64,000 nucleotides of DNA from assembly GCF_013131805.1 (NCBI RefSeq), contig NZ_JABJRC010000008.1:372001-436000 (forward strand), written 5' to 3'. Every line of letters begins with the position of its first letter. Positions within the stretch are counted from its first letter, which is position 1. Positions 59,896-64,000 of this stretch are shown piece after piece. A model generated the notes under the pieces. The model had not been told where the DNA came from. It did no database searches and saw only the letters and a list, made by a program, of their open reading frames with translations. This stretch comes from Kribbella sandramycini. Lineage in GTDB: Bacteria > Actinomycetota > Actinomycetes > Propionibacteriales > Kribbellaceae. Position numbers and translations under genes: made by a program.

Positions 59896-61707
59896 ATGCA
59901 CACGCCAGACCCGGCCGACCAGCCGCGCGGCACCGGCAGTACGCCGGGCCCGGGCGCGACCCGAGGTGCGCGAAAGCCGGGCGGCGAGGGGGCGGGTGCG
60001 GGTGCGCGAAAGCCGGGCGGCGAGGGGGCGGGTGCGGGTCCGAAGAAGTCGACCGGCGAGCGGGTCGGCGCCGCGCGCGAGCGCCTCGGCACCGCGGGCC
60101 GGCGGGTCGGCCGCGCGTCCAAGGTCGGCGCGACGGGCGTCGCCGCGGCGTCCAAGAAGACCGCGACCGTCGGCGGCAACGTCGGCCGCTGGACCGGGCG
60201 GCGGATCCGCGGACTGACCGGCGCCCAGGGTGCGCGCGAGTCCGGCCTGTCCCGGCTGATCGAGCTCGGCGCGGTCAACGCCGCGGGCGACACCGCCTTC
60301 GCGGTCTCCCTGGCCGGCACGGTCTTCTTCACCGTCCCCAGCGACCAGGCGCGCGACCGGGTGGCCCTCTTCCTGCTCCTCACGATGGCGCCGTTCGCGC
60401 TGATGGCCCCCCTGATCGGCCCGATCCTGGACCGGTTCCGCCACGGCCGCCGCTGGGCGATCGGCGCGACGCTCGGCGCCCGCGGCTTCCTGGTCTGGAG
60501 CCTGGCCGCCTCGATCAACGACAGCAGCTCGGTCTGGCTCTACCCCGCGGCCCTCGGCTGTCTGGTGGCTTCCAAGGCGTACGGCGTCACCCGCGCCTCC
60601 GCCGTCCCACGGCTGCTCCCCAAGGAGATCACGCTCGTCACGGCCAACTCGCGGATCTCGCTGGCCGGTGTCGCCGGCGCGACCGTCGGCGCCGGGATCG
60701 CCGGAGCCTTCGCCGCGATCGGCCCGCAGTGGTCGCTGCGCTGGGCCGCCGTCGTCTACGGCGTCGGCCTGATCCTCGCGATCCGGCTGCCCGCCGCGGT
60801 CGATTCGCCGGCCGGCGAGGAGATGACCGGTACGGCGGGCCGCGAGGCCCGGCGGAAGGCGATCACCGCGGCCGTCGCCCGCGGCATCCGCTGCAACCTC
60901 GGCCTGCGGTTCGTCTCCGGCTTCCTGACCATGTATCTGGCGTTCCTGCTCCGCGACCAGCCCATCGCCGGCATCAACGGCACGGTCGCGGCCGGCGCGG
61001 TGGTCGCCGCGGCCGGTATCGGCAACAGCCTCGGCACGCTGGCCGGATCGTTGCTCAAGGCCCGAAAACCCGAGACCGTCGTCCTGGTCGTGCTGCTCGC
61101 CGACGCGGCGATCGCCGTCCTGGTCGCGATCTTCTACGGGTTCCCGATACTCATCGCGCTCGGCCTGGTGGCCGGCTCGTGCAGCTCGCTCGGCAAGCTC
61201 TCGCTGGACGCGATGATCCAGCGCGACGTCCCCGAGACCGTCCGGACGTCGGTGTTCGCGCGCTCGGAGACCGTGCTGCAGCTGTCGTGGGTGCTCGGCG
61301 GCGGCTGCGGCATCGTGCTGCCGCTGATCCCGCGGCTCGGTTTCGGCTTCCTCGCCGCGGTGCTGCTGGTCGCCGTCTTCCTGGTCCTGCGGATGAAACC
61401 GTCCGGTGTCCCCGGGGTCGGCGGCGTCCGCCGTCCAGGCGCGCCGAAACAGCCCAAACCCTCCGAGCCCCGCAGTACGACGCGCACGGTCATGACCACG
61501 AGCATCGCCGAGCAGCGGGCGCATCGCGCGGAGCGCCCGCAGGAGGACGGCGCCGAGCCCACCGTCGAGATCAAGGTCGAGAAACCGCAGCAGCCGGTCG
61601 GTAAGTGGTGGAGCGGCCAGCCCGAGGACGACGCCGACGAGCAGACCGCCCCCTGGGCCGAAGAGCCCACCCTGGAGAACAACCGCCGTACCGACCCGCC
61701 GCGCTAA
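59896..61707 (+). CDS. MFS-like membrane protein with long basic N-terminus
   Basis: 603 residues. The first about 120 residues are Gly/Ala/Arg/Lys-rich and hydrophilic, with a perfect 12-residue tandem repeat. Then come about 12 helices (VNAAGDTAFAVSLAGTVFFT, AGINGTVAAGAVVAAAGI, VLLVAVFLVLRMK) and an acidic Pro-rich tail (GQPEDDADEQTAPWAEEPTL). It is MFS-like, but no substrate is known. The charged tails suggest protein interactions. Confidence 0.78.
   Translation: MHTPDPADQPRGTGSTPGPGATRGARKPGGEGAGAGARKPGGEGAGAGPKKSTGERVGAARERLGTAGRRVGRASKVGATGVAAASKKTATVGGNVGRWTGRRIRGLTGAQGARESGLSRLIELGAVNAAGDTAFAVSLAGTVFFTVPSDQARDRVALFLLLTMAPFALMAPLIGPILDRFRHGRRWAIGATLGARGFLVWSLAASINDSSSVWLYPAALGCLVASKAYGVTRASAVPRLLPKEITLVTANSRISLAGVAGATVGAGIAGAFAAIGPQWSLRWAAVVYGVGLILAIRLPAAVDSPAGEEMTGTAGREARRKAITAAVARGIRCNLGLRFVSGFLTMYLAFLLRDQPIAGINGTVAAGAVVAAAGIGNSLGTLAGSLLKARKPETVVLVVLLADAAIAVLVAIFYGFPILIALGLVAGSCSSLGKLSLDAMIQRDVPETVRTSVFARSETVLQLSWVLGGGCGIVLPLIPRLGFGFLAAVLLVAVFLVLRMKPSGVPGVGGVRRPGAPKQPKPSEPRSTTRTVMTTSIAEQRAHRAERPQEDGAEPTVEIKVEKPQQPVGKWWSGQPEDDADEQTAPWAEEPTLENNRRTDPPR
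59965..60036 (+). repeat. Perfect 36-bp tandem duplication inside the MFS gene
   Basis: 59965-60000 and 60001-60036 are identical and keep frame, encoding GARKPGGEGAGA twice. Recent slippage or unequal crossing-over is likely. Confidence 0.9.
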
Positions 61708-61801
61708 CTCAGCTGCATCACACGCCGCCGGAGCCCGACAACGGCAGCCGGCCGACCGGCTGAATGCCGATCGGCTCGGTGATCTGGCCAGTGACGACCG
61801 C

Positions 61802-62185
61802 TTAGATGTCGAGTTTGTCGGCGACGCCGCGCAGGACGGTGGCGACCTGGCGGGCGGCCTTGCCGTCCGGGTGCCGGCCGCGGCGGTAGCCCTCGCCGAG
61901 GTTGTCGAGGAGTTTGATCAGGTCCTCGATGACGAGCTGCATCTCTTCCGGCTTCGGGCGCATCGCCTTCACCACGGACGGCGGCGGGTCGATCAGCCGG
62001 ACCTGCAGCGCCTGCTCGCCCTTACGGCCCTCGACGACCCCGAACTCGACCTTCTGGCCGGGCTTGAGGTTGGTCACTCCGGCCGGCAGCGCCTCGGCGC
62101 GGACGTAGACGTCACCGCCCTCTTCCTTGCTGAGGAAGCCGAACCCCTTCTCGGAGTCATACCACTTGACCTTGCCAACGGGCAC
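61802..62185 (-). CDS. Cold-shock protein with C-terminal extension
   Basis: 127 residues with a GTG start. The N-terminal OB fold has the RNP1 motif GKVKWYDSEKGFGFL and the later DVYVRAEAL. The last about 55 residues are a helical extension (EEMQLVIEDLIKLLDNLGEG) found in actinobacterial cold-shock proteins of this type. It binds single-stranded nucleic acid. The upstream gap 62186-62292 holds no gene. Confidence 0.9.
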   Translation of the reverse strand: MPVGKVKWYDSEKGFGFLSKEEGGDVYVRAEALPAGVTNLKPGQKVEFGVVEGRKGEQALQVRLIDPPPSVVKAMRPKPEEMQLVIEDLIKLLDNLGEGYRRGRHPDGKAARQVATVLRGVADKLDI

Positions 62186-62292
62186 GGGAACCTCTTCAAA
62201 ATCAATCGTCGGAAAACCCTGACCGGGCGGGCGGCCCGATCGGCTACCCAGCGTACGTGAACGGCGGCGTCAGCGCCTCTGGGAAATCGTGC

Positions 62293-63762
62293 TCACCGGT
62301 ACTTCTCCGGATCCGGCAGCCGCTCGTTCATCGATCCGGACCGGAAACCGCGCGGGTCGAGCTGAGCGGCCAGGAAGCCCTCGGCGACCACCGCCGCGAC
62401 GAGCTCGCCGTGGTCGACCCGGTCGAGCAGCTCGCGGTCGATCTCGATACTCGCGCTCGCCCCCAGATCGCGGACGCGCACGTTCTGGACGCCGTACGCC
62501 GTCAGTCGCGCGCGGACCGCCTGCTCGGCCCGATCCACCCGCGCGAGCAGGCTCGGCGTGATCCGGACGCCGTACGCGATCCGGCTGGACAGGCAGGCCG
62601 CGGCCGGTTTGTCCGAGGTCGCGAGCCCCCAGCTGCGCGAGGCCGCGCGGATCTGCGCCTTGGTCAGCCGAGCGTCCTTCAGCGGGGTGATCGCGCCGCG
62701 CTCGTGGGCGGCCCGGATGCCCGGGCGGAAGCCGGCCTTCGCGTCGTCGGCGTTCGTGCCGGTGGCGATCGCCGGGATACCGAACTCGTCGGCGATCGGC
62801 TGCAGCGTCTCGACCAGCTCGGCCTTGCAGAAGTAGCACCGGTCCCCGGCGTTGGCCTGGTAACCCTCGCGCTCCATCTCGTGCGTGTGCGGGGTGACAT
62901 GGCGGACGCCGAGACCGTCGGCGAACCGGGCCGCGGGCTCCAGCTCGGCGACCGGCAGGCTCGGCGAGATCGCCGTCGCGGCGACCACGTTCGCCGCGCC
63001 GATCGCGCGGGCGGCCGCGGCCAGCAGGAAGGCCGAGTCGGCGCCGCCGCTGAACGCGACGACCAGCTTGTCGTAGCTCGTCAGGCGTTTCATCAACGCC
63101 TCCAGCCGCTGCTCGAGCACGTACGCGTCGAGCCAGGCCGGGAACTCGGTCAGATCGTTGAGCACGACATCCGCGCCGTACGCCCGCAGCTCGTCCGCCG
63201 TGAACGGGCCGGTCGCGACCGCGACCGCCACCGCGCCGGCCGCCTGCGCGCCGTCGATGTCGGCGGTGTGATCGCCGACGAAGATCGAGGCGCCGTGCGC
63301 GCGCAGCGCCGTGCCCTTCTCAGCGCCGTGCAGATCGCCGACGGGCTCGTCGACATCCAGGCCGAGGTGCTTCAGGTGCAGCTTCACGGACGGCGTGTAC
63401 TTCGCGGAGACGACCATCGTCCGCCCGTGCAGGGCGCGGATCGCGGCCAGCGACTCGGCGACGCCGGGTAGCGGCAGGCTGCCGGTGATCGCCTGCGACG
63501 GGTAGTGCTCGCGGTAGCGCGCGACCATCGCGTCGACCTGATCGGCGGGGAACCAGTTCGCCATTTCCCAGGTCAGCGGCGGGCCGAGGCGGCTCACGAC
63601 CAGGTCGGAGTCGATCGGGACGCCGGTCTCCGCGGCGAGCAGCTCCCAGACCGCGCGGATGCCCGGGCGGGAGTCGATCAGCGTCATGTCCAGGTCGAAG
63701 CCGACCACGAGCTCCGGCACGTCGTACCCGGCGGGGGCGGGCTGCAGGTCGGCGGTTGACAC
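62293..63762 (-). CDS. larE: HAD hydrolase fused to LarE-type sulfur transferase
   Basis: 489 residues from a GTG at 63762. Residues about 1-215 are a HAD phosphatase: GFDLDMTLIDSRPGIRAVWE near residue 22 and GDHTADIDGAQAAGAVAVAV. Residues about 230-489 are a LarE-like PP-loop ATPase: VAFSGGADSAFLL near 237, AGDRCYFCKAELVETL near 309 and AACLSSRIAYGVRITPSL near 390. LarE turns a pyridinium dicarboxylate into the dithio form for the nickel-pincer cofactor. Here the Cys-x-x-Cys and the CLSSR Cys give three candidate cluster or sulfur ligands. The HAD fusion is unusual; its role is unknown. Confidence 0.85.
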   Translation of the reverse strand: MSTADLQPAPAGYDVPELVVGFDLDMTLIDSRPGIRAVWELLAAETGVPIDSDLVVSRLGPPLTWEMANWFPADQVDAMVARYREHYPSQAITGSLPLPGVAESLAAIRALHGRTMVVSAKYTPSVKLHLKHLGLDVDEPVGDLHGAEKGTALRAHGASIFVGDHTADIDGAQAAGAVAVAVATGPFTADELRAYGADVVLNDLTEFPAWLDAYVLEQRLEALMKRLTSYDKLVVAFSGGADSAFLLAAAARAIGAANVVAATAISPSLPVAELEPAARFADGLGVRHVTPHTHEMEREGYQANAGDRCYFCKAELVETLQPIADEFGIPAIATGTNADDAKAGFRPGIRAAHERGAITPLKDARLTKAQIRAASRSWGLATSDKPAAACLSSRIAYGVRITPSLLARVDRAEQAVRARLTAYGVQNVRVRDLGASASIEIDRELLDRVDHGELVAAVVAEGFLAAQLDPRGFRSGSMNERLPDPEKYR

Positions 63763-63868
63763 GTCCCCAACCCTACGTCCTGCCGCCGACAGGCCGGTCT
63801 CGCATCCCGAAACGGCTGTTAAGTGCACTGAATCAATCGGATTATGGACAGAACCCTTGGAGGCAAAT

Positions 63869-64000
63869 ATGACCGCTCAGCTCGAAGCGCCCGAGATCAC
63901 CGTCGACAAGGCCGGTGGTGCGATCGGCGCGGTGATCGGCAACGTCCGGCTCGGCGGCGGGCTGGCGCCGGAGACCGTCGCCGCGATCCGGCAGGCCCTG
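63869..64000 (+). CDS. TauD/TfdA-family Fe(II)/2-oxoglutarate dioxygenase (partial)
   Basis: The gene starts at ATG 63869 with CTTGGAGG upstream and runs off the right edge. The first 44 codons (IGAVIGNVRLGGGLAPETVA to AIRQAL) match the N-terminal strand-helix of TauD-like dioxygenases. The iron-binding residues lie beyond the window. Substrate unknown. Confidence 0.65.
   Translation, partial: MTAQLEAPEITVDKAGGAIGAVIGNVRLGGGLAPETVAAIRQAL

Noticed and set aside
58876..61524. 882-codon open frame covering the MFS gene on the minus strand
   Set aside because: Only the first part at 58876-59841 is real (DUF3027); the rest is antisense to the MFS gene.

Overview
The window is high-GC actinobacterial DNA. 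Mycothione reductase, a citrate synthase 2, DUF3027 and DUF2530 proteins, frequent GTG starts and many ATGA overlaps point to Actinomycetota. The gene content suggests Kribbella or a close relative; that genus call is inference and was not searched. I saw no tRNA, rRNA, CRISPR array or phage block. The only mobile-element signal is a short MITE-like element at 12795-12961.

Layout. 1-3257: amino-sugar catabolic operon (ROK kinase, NagA, PfkB kinase, class II aldolase cut by the window edge). 3318-10103: a TetR gene, a hotdog-fold protein, a CGNR zinc-finger regulator, an SPFH protein, a possible structured RNA, and a TetR/MMPL pair diverging from a 37-bp palindrome. 10049-18535: pdxH, a citrate synthase, the MITE, an AraC/PhyH divergent pair, serC, a secreted propeller-like protein and a methyltransferase. 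18650-25761: small proteins, a frameshifted membrane protein, an FAD oxidase facing two tandem LuxR paralogues, and a hexapeptide-acyltransferase fusion. 25844-30271: LacI-controlled sugar ABC importer without its own ATPase. 31686-34895: efeUOB iron uptake with a DtxR/IdeR-like box. 34941-36971: thpR and a kinase/LLM-oxidoreductase fusion.

36979-40373 is the most interesting segment: a compact RiPP locus. A radical SAM/SPASM maturase is followed by an unannotated 52-residue precursor at 37699-37857. The precursor ends in two W-D-N motifs and one W-T-K motif, the pattern of multiple-cyclophane (AmcA-type) peptides. A pentapeptide-repeat protein follows as a candidate immunity factor. Two UTRA-family regulators, one lacking a DNA-binding domain, are transcribed divergently.

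40378-53693 holds mycothione reductase, a DUF4429-like protein, and a 3356-residue hybrid synthetase (acyl-AMP ligase, ACP, KS, AT, ACP, luciferase-like monooxygenase, C, A, PCP, C) whose start overlaps an MFS exporter gene. The product is predicted to be an oxygenated lipo-aminoacyl compound released without a thioesterase. 53799-64000 is mostly housekeeping and transport: MarR/MFS, an AzgA-type purine permease, DUF3027, an MFS protein, a cold-shock protein, a HAD-LarE fusion and the start of a TauD-like dioxygenase.
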